The notes below the pieces were generated by a model, which searched no databases, had not been told where the DNA came from, and was given only the letters and a program-made list of their open reading frames with translations. A program made the translations under genes and the position numbers. A stretch of DNA of 36,663 nt from a virus, in the IMG/VR virus record IMGVR_UViG_3300028361_000074, positions 1-36,663 of that record. The stretch is one strand, 5' to 3'. Below, piece by piece: positions 12,828-20,767 of this stretch (the stretch's first letter is position 1; each line of letters opens with the position of its first letter).

Positions 12828-13363
12828 TGCCTGCGCCCCGCAAAGTGGACCTGCTGCCGTCCGAATTGCGCGGGTGGCTTCAGGACGAGCTGATCGCCTG
12901 TGGCTTTGGCGATTACGAAGGCATTGCGCAACGGCTGGCCGAGAGGCTGGAGGAAGGTGGGCTTGAGCTGCGCATCGGGAAGTCGGCGATCCACGCCTAC
13001 GGTCAGGACTTCAAGGGCTATGCCGAGGCACAGCGGCAGGCCCAGGATGAAATCCGCGCGTTTCTGGAAGAGGCGAGCCTGAAGGACGAGACCGATGTCA
13101 CCCGCGCCCTGTTCCAGCAGCTGACCACGCTGCAGTGGCGTTTGCAGATGGCGCTGGCCGCACCTGACGCCGACGTGTCGCCGCGGGCGATGAAGGATCT
13201 GACGCAGGCCCTGAACAACCTGATCCGGTCAACGTCGCTGAGGGACGCCATCCTGAAGGATGAACGCGCGCGCATCGGGGAACGGATCGACCGGGCGGAA
13301 AGTGCCGGGGATCTGGACGTGGCGGCGGCGCAGAAGGCCCGCGAGATCATGGGGTTCACATGA
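12827..13363 (+). CDS. DUF3486, Mu gp27-like small terminase subunit
   Basis: 178 residues. The start RKVDLLPSELRGWLQDELIACGFGDYEGIAQRLAERL and ELRIGKSAIHAYG form the DNA-binding HTH end of DUF3486. The remainder is long helices likely used for oligomerisation. It sits two genes before the large terminase, as in Mu (gp27 before gp28). It should recognise the phage end for headful packaging. Confidence 0.88.
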   Translation: MPAPRKVDLLPSELRGWLQDELIACGFGDYEGIAQRLAERLEEGGLELRIGKSAIHAYGQDFKGYAEAQRQAQDEIRAFLEEASLKDETDVTRALFQQLTTLQWRLQMALAAPDADVSPRAMKDLTQALNNLIRSTSLRDAILKDERARIGERIDRAESAGDLDVAAAQKAREIMGFT

Positions 13364-13629
13364 TGGCCCGGTTTGCGTTTCCGCCCACACACCCGCCCAC
13401 ACACCCGGCCACACACCCGGCCCCGCCCACACGCGTCGACGACGAATGGTTGCTGGCATGGCTGATCCTGCATGACGCAGGCTGGCCGGTGGCATTGCTG
13501 GCGTCTGTGTGCGGGGTCGCGCCGTACTTCGTGCGCCGCTGCATGGCCGATGTTCGCCGCGAGGATGCGGCGGCGCACCGGCCCCCGCGGGCGGCTGCGC
13601 GGCGGGCGGTGTTCGGAGTGCCGGCATGA
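13360..13629 (+). CDS. Small HTH-like protein with HPPT repeats (89 aa)
   Basis: 89 residues. Residues ~8-24 are a low-complexity THPPTHPATHPAPPT stretch produced by a 12-base tandem repeat. The following region (DDEWLLAWLILHDAGWPVALLASVCGVAPYFVRRCMADVRRED) resembles a homeodomain-type HTH, and the end is Arg/Ala-rich. It lies between the two terminase subunits and overlaps both. The family was not recognised. Confidence 0.55.
   Translation: MMARFAFPPTHPPTHPATHPAPPTRVDDEWLLAWLILHDAGWPVALLASVCGVAPYFVRRCMADVRREDAAAHRPPRAAARRAVFGVPA
13382..13429 (+). repeat. 12-bp tandem repeat (CCCACACACCCG type)
   Basis: About three copies of a 12-base unit, then a degenerate fourth, coding for THP-P/A repeats without shifting the frame. 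Copy number could vary by slippage. Confidence 0.65.
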
Positions 13630-15026
13630 TCCAGAAAAGCCCGGTCATCCAGTTCTACCCCTACCAGCAGCGATGGCTGCAGGATGACAGCCGGTTCAAG
13701 ATCGGATCGATGTCACGACAGGTCGGCAAGACCTTCGTCACAGGTGGTGAATGCGTCGACGACTGCATCAAGGCGGAAATCGCCGGGCGGCGGGCGCGTT
13801 GGGTCATCCTGTCGCGCGGGGAACGCCAGGCGGCCGAGATGATGATCGAGGCGATCCAGCCGATCACAAAGGCCTTTTACGGGGCCTACAATACCCTGTT
13901 GAAAGGCGGCGACCCGGTCTATTCCGAAGGTGAGTTTCGCGCGCCGCAGGAAAAGGGCCCGGATGCCATCTACAAGTCGCTGGAGGTGAAATACCCCGGC
14001 GGCAGCCGCATCACAGCGCTGCCCGCCAATCCAGACACGGCGCGTGGGTTTTCGGCGAACGTCATCCTGGACGAATTCGCGTTCCATGCGAAGTCCCGCG
14101 AGATCTGGGCGGCGCTGTTTCCGGTGATTTCCAAAGGTGGTCAGAGGTTGCGCGTGATCAGCACGCCAAATGGCAAGGGCAACAAGTTTTTTGAGCTGAT
14201 GACCTCCGAGGACAGCGTCTGGTCCCGTCACATGGTCGATATCTATCAGGCGGTGGCCGATGGCTGCCCGCGGGACGTCGATCAGCTGCGCGCAGGCATC
14301 GCAGATGAGGATGCGTGGCAGCAGGAATACGAGCTGAAGTGGCTCGACGAGGCGTCTGCGTGGCTGGACTACGACCTGATTTCTTCGGTCGAGCATCCTT
14401 TTGCAGGCGCGCCGTCGCGCTATTGCGACGGGATGTGTTTCGTCGGCGTCGATATCGCCGCGCGCAACGATCTGTTCGTGATCTGGGTGCTGGAACTGGT
14501 CGACGGTCGGCTGATCACCCGGGAAGTGATCGCCCGCAAGCGCGCCAAGTTTGCCGAACAGGACCGGCTTCTGGCGGATGTGTTCACGCGCTACCGCGTG
14601 GTGCGGTGCGCAATTGACCAGACCGGCATGGGTGAAAAGCCGGTGGAAGACGCCAAGCGCAACCACGGTGAGAGCCGCGTCGACGGGGTGCTGTTTTCCA
14701 ACGCGTCGAAGCTGGATCTGGCGACCGGGCTGAAAGAGGCGATGCAGGACCGCACTGTCGTGATCCCCGCAGGTGACCCGGTGCTGCGCGCCGATCTGCA
14801 CGCGATCAAGTCGCGCATCGGCCCCACCGGCATGCGCCGCCTGGTGGCAGAGGGTGAAACCGACGGTCACGCCGACCGGTTCTGGGCGCTGGCGCTGGCC
14901 GTGGGCGCGTCGGAAACCGAATACCAGCCCTACGCCTATCGCGCGGTCCCGCGCGGCGGCGGGCCGGACACAGACCGGCCCGTGCGGGTGACGGCGGGCT
15001 TTGGCAACCGCAAGGGGATATGGTGA
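13626..15026 (+). CDS. Large terminase subunit (Mu gp28-like)
   Basis: 466 residues from the ATG overlapping the upstream stop. The ATPase domain has Walker A SRQVGKT (residues 30-36) and Walker B VILDEF, with the coupling motif near STPNGKGN. The RNase H-like nuclease has its acidic residues in GVDIAARNDLFVIWVLE, AIDQTGMGE and ETDGHADRFWALALAVG. It powers DNA entry into the capsid and makes the headful cut. Length and order agree with Mu-type terminases. Confidence 0.94.
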   Translation: MIQKSPVIQFYPYQQRWLQDDSRFKIGSMSRQVGKTFVTGGECVDDCIKAEIAGRRARWVILSRGERQAAEMMIEAIQPITKAFYGAYNTLLKGGDPVYSEGEFRAPQEKGPDAIYKSLEVKYPGGSRITALPANPDTARGFSANVILDEFAFHAKSREIWAALFPVISKGGQRLRVISTPNGKGNKFFELMTSEDSVWSRHMVDIYQAVADGCPRDVDQLRAGIADEDAWQQEYELKWLDEASAWLDYDLISSVEHPFAGAPSRYCDGMCFVGVDIAARNDLFVIWVLELVDGRLITREVIARKRAKFAEQDRLLADVFTRYRVVRCAIDQTGMGEKPVEDAKRNHGESRVDGVLFSNASKLDLATGLKEAMQDRTVVIPAGDPVLRADLHAIKSRIGPTGMRRLVAEGETDGHADRFWALALAVGASETEYQPYAYRAVPRGGGPDTDRPVRVTAGFGNRKGIW

Positions 15027-15223
15027 TGGGTCTGCAGCGGCTGAATTTCGAGTATCTGGGTAAGTCGTTCGAAGTGTCGCCGGGCATGGTCTGGTTCGGC
15101 CAATGCTGGCAGCATGTAGAGCCGCAGTGGCTGCTCTACGCCGAAGATTATGCCACGAAGCAACGGCGCAACTTTGTCCTGCGCCTGTGCCGGTTCGACC
15201 GCATGGCGGGGCGGGAGCAATGA
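15026..15223 (+). CDS. Hypothetical protein (65 aa)
   Basis: 65 residues, aromatic-rich (VWFGQCWQHVEPQWLLYAEDY), with a basic C-terminus. It starts in the TGATG overlap with the terminase and is followed by the exported protein gene. No family recognised. This pair is an insertion compared with Mu, where terminase and portal are adjacent. Confidence 0.55.
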   Translation: MGLQRLNFEYLGKSFEVSPGMVWFGQCWQHVEPQWLLYAEDYATKQRRNFVLRLCRFDRMAGREQ

Positions 15224-15555
15224 TGCGCGCTGTCTGGGGGGCGCTGCTGGCTGCTGCGGCATGGCCCGCGCTGGCCGATGTGGAATTCGTGACGGTCACG
15301 GGGCAGGCGCATTTCGCGGAAGTGTGGCTGCACAATCGCGTGACCAGCGGGCCGACCACATGGCGGTATGAATTTGACGTCGACGGGCTTCCGGTCGTGG
15401 TTGTGAACCGGCAGGTTCCGAACAACCGGCCCGACGACGGCGACTTTCTGTTTATCGAAAGCCTGCCCGCCCATATCGAGGCCGACCGGCTTGAGATCGT
15501 GGTGGAAGAAAACGACAGCGGCGTGATCCGGCTGTTCTGGAAATTGTTGGGGTAA
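15220..15555 (+). CDS. Small exported protein between terminase and portal
   Basis: 111 residues (two adjacent in-frame ATGs at 15220 and 15223). A clear signal peptide (MMRAVWGALLAAAAWPALA, cleavage before DVEF) precedes a beta-rich domain with no cysteines. An exported protein within the packaging genes is unexpected and looks like a moron. Possible roles are envelope modification or lysis support; neither can be shown from sequence. Confidence 0.6.
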   Translation: MMRAVWGALLAAAAWPALADVEFVTVTGQAHFAEVWLHNRVTSGPTTWRYEFDVDGLPVVVVNRQVPNNRPDDGDFLFIESLPAHIEADRLEIVVEENDSGVIRLFWKLLG

Positions 15556-15561
15556 CGCGCA

Positions 15562-17073
15562 ATGGCACAGCTTCTGGACGCATACGGCACCCCGGTGCAA
15601 AAGCGCGCGCTGACGCAGCCGCAGGCGCGCGCCGGGGTGACCGGTATCCGTCAGATCTGGGCGGGTAGCGTCGCATCCGGGCTGACGCCGGTGCGGTTGG
15701 CGAATATCCTGCGCAACTGCGACGACGGGGACATTCACGACTATGCCGTGCTGGCCGAGGAAATGGAGGAACGCGATCCGCATTACGCCAGCGTTCTGGG
15801 CACCCGCAAGCGCGCGGTATCGGGCGTGGCCCCCACGGTCACGGCGGCATCGGAAAGCGCCCGCGACGAAGAGATCGCCGATGCCGTGCGCCGCCACATC
15901 GCCGGGCATGACGAATTTGCCGACCTGGTAGAGGATTGCCTGGACGGGCTGGGCAAGGGTTTTGCGGTTGTCGAAATCACGTGGCGCACCACCGCGAAAG
16001 GCTGGTACCCTGACGCGTTCGAATGGGTGCACCAGCGGTTCCTGCGGTTTGATCGCGCGACCGCACGGGAGATCCGGCTGATCGACGACACGGCGCCCGC
16101 CGAAGGCATTCCGCTGGCGCCCTACAAGTTCATCACCCACAAGCCCCGCCTGAAATCCGGTCACCCGTCGCGGGGCGGACTGGCGCGGCTCGCCGCGTTC
16201 AGCTGGATGTGCAAGGCCTACACGATGAAGGACTGGATGGCCTTCGCCGAGATCTATGGCATGCCGCTGCGGCTGGGCCGGTACGGCCCCGGCGCATCTG
16301 CCGAGGACGTTGAAAAGCTGTTCACGGCCGTGGCCAACATTGGCAGCGATGCGGCGGCGGTGTTGCCCGAAAGCATGCGGATCGATTTCGAGCAGGTGAG
16401 CGGGACACAATCCGAGGCGGTTTTCGAGAACCTTGCGCGGTTCACGGACGAACAGGTCAGCAAGGCCGTGCTGGGCCAGACCATGACCAGCGACAACGGG
16501 TCAAGCCAGGCGCAGGCCACTGTGCATAACGAAGTGCGCCACGACATCGCCGCCGCTGACGCGCGGGCGGTGAGCGGATCGATCAACCGCGATCTGGTGC
16601 GCCCTTTCGTGGATCTGAATTTCGGCCCGCAGGAAGATTACCCGCGCCTGTCGATCGATCTGGAGCAGCCGGAGGATATCGGCACGCTGATGACGCACAC
16701 CAACGCCGCCGTGAAGGCCGGGCTGCGCGTCAAATCGGCGGAGCTGCGGCGGCGGTTGCGCCTGACCGATCCCGATGACGACGATGAGGTCATCGGCGGG
16801 ACCGCACCCGCACCGCAGACGCGGCGGGAGCTCAACAGCGCAGGTCCCGCCGACGATCTGGACGAGATCGAGGCGGAGATGCTGGACGGCTGGGAGCCGG
16901 TGATGGATGAAACGCTGGCGCCGATCATCGCCGCGATCGACCGGGCCGAGACGCTGGAAGACGTGCTGCCGCTGCTGGACGATCTCGGGCCGATGGAGGC
17001 CGGGAAGCTGATCGAGGCACTGGTTCAAGGGGCCTTCAAGGCCCGTTCACTGGGGGATGTAAAAGATGACTGA
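15562..17073 (+). CDS. Portal protein (DUF935, Mu gp29-like)
   Basis: 503 residues with the DUF935 pattern: GIRQIWAGSVASGLTPVRLANILRNCDDGDIHDYAVLAEEMEERDPHYASVLGTRKRAV near the start, GLARLAAFSWMCKAYTMKDWMAFAEIYGMPLRLGRY in the middle, and the acidic C-terminal tail typical of the family. It should form the ring at the unique capsid vertex through which DNA passes and to which the tail is joined. Its stop overlaps the 16-residue mini-ORF at 17066. Confidence 0.93.
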   Translation: MAQLLDAYGTPVQKRALTQPQARAGVTGIRQIWAGSVASGLTPVRLANILRNCDDGDIHDYAVLAEEMEERDPHYASVLGTRKRAVSGVAPTVTAASESARDEEIADAVRRHIAGHDEFADLVEDCLDGLGKGFAVVEITWRTTAKGWYPDAFEWVHQRFLRFDRATAREIRLIDDTAPAEGIPLAPYKFITHKPRLKSGHPSRGGLARLAAFSWMCKAYTMKDWMAFAEIYGMPLRLGRYGPGASAEDVEKLFTAVANIGSDAAAVLPESMRIDFEQVSGTQSEAVFENLARFTDEQVSKAVLGQTMTSDNGSSQAQATVHNEVRHDIAAADARAVSGSINRDLVRPFVDLNFGPQEDYPRLSIDLEQPEDIGTLMTHTNAAVKAGLRVKSAELRRRLRLTDPDDDDEVIGGTAPAPQTRRELNSAGPADDLDEIEAEMLDGWEPVMDETLAPIIAAIDRAETLEDVLPLLDDLGPMEAGKLIEALVQGAFKARSLGDVKDD

Positions 17074-17116
17074 TCGCGCTTCCGGCATGGTCGCCACACG
17101 GGCACCCGCATCATGA
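17066..17116 (+). CDS. 16-residue bridging mini-ORF
   Basis: The ATG lies inside the end of the portal gene (17066) and the TGA overlaps the ATG of the next gene (ATGA at 17113). It encodes MTDRASGMVATRAPAS. A coupling device that carries ribosomes across the 39-base gap is the simplest reading; a functional peptide is not excluded. Confidence 0.35.
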   Translation: MTDRASGMVATRAPAS

Positions 17117-17379
17117 TCGCCGATCTGGCCCGCCGTGCCCGCGTGTGCGAGGCGCACGAGCGCATCGGCGAAGAGCTGTTCGATCTGTGCGAGGACGAAG
17201 ACCTGTCGCCATCCGAAATGATCGCGCTGCTGGCCTATCTGACCGGGGCCATGGTCGGGGCGCTGGCGCCCGGCGAGATCAGCCAGGCGGGCGCGATGGA
17301 TCTGATCTGGCAGAACGTCGCCGCCGGGGCCGCGCTGGAAATCCAGCCGCTGGCGCTGAATGCGGGGCGGTCGAACTGA
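17113..17379 (+). CDS. Hypothetical protein (88 aa)
   Basis: 88 residues, helical and acidic (ELFDLCEDEDLSPSEMIALLAYLTGAMVGAL). It lies between portal and ASCH protein, overlapping the latter by one base (TGATG). No family recognised. Confidence 0.6.
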   Translation: MIADLARRARVCEAHERIGEELFDLCEDEDLSPSEMIALLAYLTGAMVGALAPGEISQAGAMDLIWQNVAAGAALEIQPLALNAGRSN

Positions 17380-17759
17380 TGGTTGCCTACAGCTTTCAGA
17401 AACGGTTCTGCGATGACGTGGCGGGGTTCGTCAAACACCAGACCATCCGCGCCAACCGCAAGCGCCATGCCCGCGTGGGCGAGCCGGTGCAGCTGTATTA
17501 TGGCATGCGCAGCAAGCATTGCTGCAAGCTGATCGACCCCGACCCGGTCTGCACCGCCGTGATCCCGATCCGGATCGGTGTGCCCGAAGGCACCGGCGTG
17601 GCGCTGGTGTCGCTGGACGGCGCGCTGTTCGATTATGTCAGCGACGCCTTTGCGCGCGCCGATGGGTTCGACGATGTGCACGACTTTACCCGCTTCTGGT
17701 TTGACACCCACGGCCCCGTCAACTTCAGCGGTGTGCTGATCCGGTGGCACCGTGCGTGA
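17379..17759 (+). CDS. ASCH-domain protein
   Basis: 126 residues. The start YSFQKRFCDDVAGFVKHQTIRANRKRHARVGEPVQLYYGMRSK fits the ASCH fold. K19 and T22 in KHQTIR match the K-x-x-T active-site spacing of the E. coli amidohydrolase YqfB. DGFDDVHDFTRFWFDTHG gives the usual C-terminal half. ASCH proteins bind RNA or hydrolyse N4-acetylcytidine; the activity of phage copies is not known. It sits between portal and head-morphogenesis genes. Confidence 0.75.
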   Translation: MVAYSFQKRFCDDVAGFVKHQTIRANRKRHARVGEPVQLYYGMRSKHCCKLIDPDPVCTAVIPIRIGVPEGTGVALVSLDGALFDYVSDAFARADGFDDVHDFTRFWFDTHGPVNFSGVLIRWHRA

Positions 17760-18654
17760 CCGCCCCGGCTACAGCTTCGCGCCCGGCCCGCCGCCCGAGG
17801 CATCGGCGTTCCTGCGCAACAAGGGGCTGACGCCCAGCTTTGCGTGGCAGGATGTGGAACCCGAAGAGCACGCGGTGTCGTTCACTGTGGCCAAGGCGAT
17901 GCAGGCTGATGTGCTGCAGGACATCCGCACCGAGGTGCAGCGCGCCCTGGACGAGGGCCGCACGCTGGCGCAGTTCCAGCGCGACCTGAAACCGAAGCTG
18001 GCCGCGCACGGCTGGTGGGGCCGCACGGAAATGACTGACCCGCTGACCGGCGATGTGATCGAAGTGCAGTTGGGCAGCCCGCGCCGCTTGCGCACGATCT
18101 ATCGCAGCAACATGCGGTCGGCGCGGGCGGCCGGGCAATGGGAGCGGATCCAGCGCACGAAGGACGCGCTGCCTTATCTGCTTTACCAGCTGGGGCCTTC
18201 CGAACGGCACCGGCCCACGCATCAGGCCAAGAACGGTCTGGTGCTGCTCGCCGACGATCCGTTCTGGGCCCAGTGGTATCCGCCCAACGGCTGGAACTGC
18301 AAATGCTGGGTGCGCCAGCTGACCCGCACCGAGGGCGAACGCCTGGGCGTCGGGCAGGCCCCCAGCGTGCCGACCCGCGAACGGCGCAACCGGCGCACCG
18401 GCGAGGTCCGTCAGGTTCCCGACGGGCTGGACCCCGCATGGATGGGCAACCCGGGCGCATTGAGGGTCGACCGGATGCACGACATGCTGGCGGGGAAGCT
18501 GGCCGCGGCCGACCCTGCCGTGCGCGCCCAGGTCGAGCGCGATATCGCCAGCAGCTGGTACGCCAGCCGCCTGATCGAGGCGGGTGCGATCACCGCAGAT
18601 ACCCCGATCCTGGACCAGATCGGGGCGATATCCGAATTTTTCCGGCGCAGGTGA
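17752..18654 (+). CDS. Head morphogenesis protein (Mu gp30/F-like)
   Basis: 300 residues from GTG at 17752, which overlaps the ASCH gene by eight bases. The C-terminal half carries the SPP1 gp7/Mu F pattern: RTIYRSNMRSARAAGQWERIQRTKDALPYLLYQLG, then HRPTHQAKNGLVLLADDPFWAQWYPPNGWNCKCWVRQLT, with the conserved CKC near the end. Such minor head proteins associate with the portal and take part in capsid assembly or DNA entry. It is the last gene before a 220-base control region. Confidence 0.9.
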   Translation: MRDRPGYSFAPGPPPEASAFLRNKGLTPSFAWQDVEPEEHAVSFTVAKAMQADVLQDIRTEVQRALDEGRTLAQFQRDLKPKLAAHGWWGRTEMTDPLTGDVIEVQLGSPRRLRTIYRSNMRSARAAGQWERIQRTKDALPYLLYQLGPSERHRPTHQAKNGLVLLADDPFWAQWYPPNGWNCKCWVRQLTRTEGERLGVGQAPSVPTRERRNRRTGEVRQVPDGLDPAWMGNPGALRVDRMHDMLAGKLAAADPAVRAQVERDIASSWYASRLIEAGAITADTPILDQIGAISEFFRRR

Positions 18655-18775
18655 CCTGTCGGAGCCTCCCCGTGGCCGCAGGACCGCCGTTAAATACCCT
18701 TTAAACGGGTCAGCACCGCCATCTTGCGTTTTCAAGTGGAACGCGTAGGGTCAGACCGGCAAGGGGCCTCTACGG

Positions 18776-18793
18776 GCCGCTGAGCGGCTCTTT
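18776..18793 (+). terminator. Weak terminator-like hairpin
   Basis: GCCGC and GCGGC pair around TGA, can extend by one G-U and one G-C pair, and are followed by TCTTT. It lies between the head-morphogenesis gene and the late dyad element. The T-run is short, so termination would be inefficient. Confidence 0.3.
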
Positions 18794-18820
18794 CCAAAAC
18801 CCCGGATCGGCCAGGGCCTG

Positions 18821-18844
18821 CCCCCGAAAACGTTCGGGGCGCAC
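18821..18844 (+). repeat. Late dyad element, copy 2
   Basis: Identical over 24 bases to 11253-11276: a 7-base-arm dyad (CCCCGAA / TTCGGGG) around AACG, followed by CGCAC. Surrounding sequence differs, so the conserved unit is sharply bounded, as expected for a protein-binding site. Confidence 0.7.
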
Positions 18845-18874
18845 AGGGATGCGCGCGCCTGCGATGGTCGTCGC

Positions 18875-19837
18875 ATGAACACCGACATCCTGACTGACAG
18901 TTATTCCATTATCGAGCTGAATTTCAGCGCGCCGGGTTCCGTGCCCGAGGCGATCGAGATCCTGCCACGCGGCCCGGTCATCACCGGGCGCGATGGCCGG
19001 TCGTTCCGCGTGACTGACCCCGATGCGCTGGTCGCTGCGTTCAACGCCGCCGGTCAGCCGATGGTGATCGATATCGATCATGCCAGCGAAAGCGACACGC
19101 CCGGCACCATCGCCCCGGCCATGGGCTGGGTTGAGACGCTCGAAGTGCGCGACGGGGCGGTATGGGGTCAGGTCAAATGGACGGAGCAGGGCCGCGCGCT
19201 GATGCAGGCGCAGGCCTACCGGTACGTGAGCCCGTCGATCTGGACGCACAAGAAAACCCGCGAGGTGTCGGGGCTGTCCAGCGTCGCGCTGGTGCACAAA
19301 CCCAATTTGACGCTGAAGGCGCTCAATTCCCAGCAGGAGAACGACACGATGGACAACGCGATACTTCAGGCGCTTGGCCTTGAAGAAAATGCCACGCTCG
19401 CCCAAGCGGTGGCGGCGATCAACGAAATGAACGCGGCGCATGAGACGGCGCTGAACGCGGCCAGACAACCCGACCCGGAGGTGTTCGTGCCGCGCGCCGA
19501 TTACGATCTGGTCACGAACCAGCTCAACGCTGCAAATGCCGCCGCCGATGCCGCGCTGGAACAGGAAATCCACGCGGTTGTCGACGCCGCCATCGCGGCG
19601 GGCAAGGCCGCGCCTGCATCCCGCGAGCTTCATCTGGCGACCTGCCGGGCGAACGGCGTTGAGAAATTCACCGCGCTGATGGGCACCGCCCCCGACCGTT
19701 TCCACGTCAACGTCGAAACGAACACGCAAAAGACCGACAAGGCCGCGCCCGACGCGACCGTGCTGGAAATCTGCAAGCTGTTCGGAACGGATCCCGAAAC
19801 CCACATGGCGTTCGCCGCCAAAGACAAGGACGCCTGA
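18875..19837 (+). CDS. Capsid maturation protease with scaffold (Mu I/Z-like)
   Basis: 320 residues. The N-terminal ~150 residues match the Mu-like protease: LPRGPVITGRDGRSF, MVIDIDHASE, APAMGWVETLEVRDGAVWGQVKWTEQGRALMQAQAYRYVSPSIW and GLSSVALVHKPNL. The C-terminal part (Ala/Asn/Glu-rich helices, ~160-300) is scaffold-like. In Mu the protease I and scaffold Z share one gene, with Z starting inside I. The same architecture is seen here with an internal start at 19349. It acts in procapsid assembly and is removed during maturation. Confidence 0.92.
   Translation: MNTDILTDSYSIIELNFSAPGSVPEAIEILPRGPVITGRDGRSFRVTDPDALVAAFNAAGQPMVIDIDHASESDTPGTIAPAMGWVETLEVRDGAVWGQVKWTEQGRALMQAQAYRYVSPSIWTHKKTREVSGLSSVALVHKPNLTLKALNSQQENDTMDNAILQALGLEENATLAQAVAAINEMNAAHETALNAARQPDPEVFVPRADYDLVTNQLNAANAAADAALEQEIHAVVDAAIAAGKAAPASRELHLATCRANGVEKFTALMGTAPDRFHVNVETNTQKTDKAAPDATVLEICKLFGTDPETHMAFAAKDKDA
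19349..19837 (+). CDS. Internal-start scaffold protein (Mu Z-like)
   Basis: An in-frame ATG at 19349 has AGGAGA (19335-19340) 8 bases upstream, much better than expected by chance inside a gene. It would produce a 162-residue protein (MDNAILQALGLEENATLAQAV...) corresponding to the scaffold part only. Mu Z and lambda Nu3 are made this way. Confidence 0.7.
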   Translation: MDNAILQALGLEENATLAQAVAAINEMNAAHETALNAARQPDPEVFVPRADYDLVTNQLNAANAAADAALEQEIHAVVDAAIAAGKAAPASRELHLATCRANGVEKFTALMGTAPDRFHVNVETNTQKTDKAAPDATVLEICKLFGTDPETHMAFAAKDKDA

Positions 19838-19840
19838 TCC

Positions 19841-20767
19841 ATGGCCCTGATTACCAATGCACTGCTCCAGGCCCTTCGCACCGAACTGCGCCGGGAGTAT
19901 TCCACCGCCTACGACGCGATGCGTGCGGCGGCGTTCTATCGCGATGTCGCGATGGTCGTGCCGTCCAGCACCGCGATCAACACCTACGACTGGCTGGGCG
20001 ATTTCCCTGCCCTGCGGGAATGGGTCGGTGACCGCACCTTGAAATCCATGAAAGAGCACGCCTACCAGATCGCGAACAAGACGTTCGAGAGCACGGTCGA
20101 TGTGAAGCGCACGCATATCGAGGACGACATCATCGGCACGTCCGCGATCCGCACGCGCCGCATGGCCCAGGCTGCAGCCGAGCACCCGGACATCATGATT
20201 TCTGACCTGCTGAAGGGTGGGCAGGCGGCCCTGGGCTATGACGGTCAGAACTTCTTTGACACCGATCACCCGGTTACCCCCAACGCCGACGGCACCGGCA
20301 CGGCCACGACCTGGTCGAACTATGACAACAACGGCGGAACGACTTCGACCCCCGCCTGGTATCTCATGGCCACATCGAGCGAGATCAAGCCGCTGATCTT
20401 CCAGGAGCGGACCGCCCCCGAGTTCGAGGCGCAGGAAAACCCCGCCACATCGGATCACGTCTTCATAAAAGACGCTTATTTGTACGGTGTGCGGTATCGC
20501 TGTGCGGCGGGCTACGGATTTCCGCAGATGGCATTCAAGAGCCATGCAACACTCGACGGCGACAGTCTGGATGCCGCGATCGCAGGCATGATGGGGCTCA
20601 AGGGCGACGGCGGTCGCCCACTGGGGCTCATGCCCACGGTTCTTGCCGTTCCGCCCGCCCTGCGCGCCGCTGCGAACAAGACCGTCAAGGTCATGCTGGG
20701 CGCGGACGGTTCCTCGAACGCCAACTATGAGGCGGTCGAGGTCAAAGTAATCCCGTGGCTGGCATGA
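19841..20767 (+). CDS. Major capsid protein (Mu T-like)
   Basis: 308 residues, the length of Mu T. Recognisable parts: ITNALLQALRTELRREYSTAYDA, PSSTAINTYDWLGDFPALREWVGDRTLKSMKEHAYQI, NKTFESTVDVKRTHIEDDIIG, GQNFFDTDHPV, and YGVRYRCAAGYGFPQMAFKS. It forms the HK97-fold icosahedral shell. It follows the protease/scaffold gene by three bases, with AAGGA 10 bases before its ATG. Confidence 0.95.
   Translation: MALITNALLQALRTELRREYSTAYDAMRAAAFYRDVAMVVPSSTAINTYDWLGDFPALREWVGDRTLKSMKEHAYQIANKTFESTVDVKRTHIEDDIIGTSAIRTRRMAQAAAEHPDIMISDLLKGGQAALGYDGQNFFDTDHPVTPNADGTGTATTWSNYDNNGGTTSTPAWYLMATSSEIKPLIFQERTAPEFEAQENPATSDHVFIKDAYLYGVRYRCAAGYGFPQMAFKSHATLDGDSLDAAIAGMMGLKGDGGRPLGLMPTVLAVPPALRAAANKTVKVMLGADGSSNANYEAVEVKVIPWLA

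Larger units (their letters stand above)
18655..18874. promoter_or_regulatory. Late control region before the protease/scaffold gene
   Basis: This gap corresponds to Mu's PI promoter region. It holds an AT-richer dyad (CCGTTAAA at 18687-18694 with TTTAAACGG at 18700-18708), a short terminator-like hairpin (GCCGC-TGA-GCGGC at 18776-18788 followed by TCTTT), and the second copy of the late dyad element (18821-18844), 30 bases before the ATG. No confident -10/-35 pair was found, as expected for an activator-dependent promoter. Confidence 0.5.

Noticed and set aside
13382-13429. Possible CRISPR-like array
   Set aside because: The repeats are 12 bases, contiguous and without unique spacers; a simple tandem repeat. 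No CRISPR array or cas gene was seen in the window.
13713-15590. 625-codon open frame on the minus strand
   Set aside because: Antisense shadow of the large terminase.
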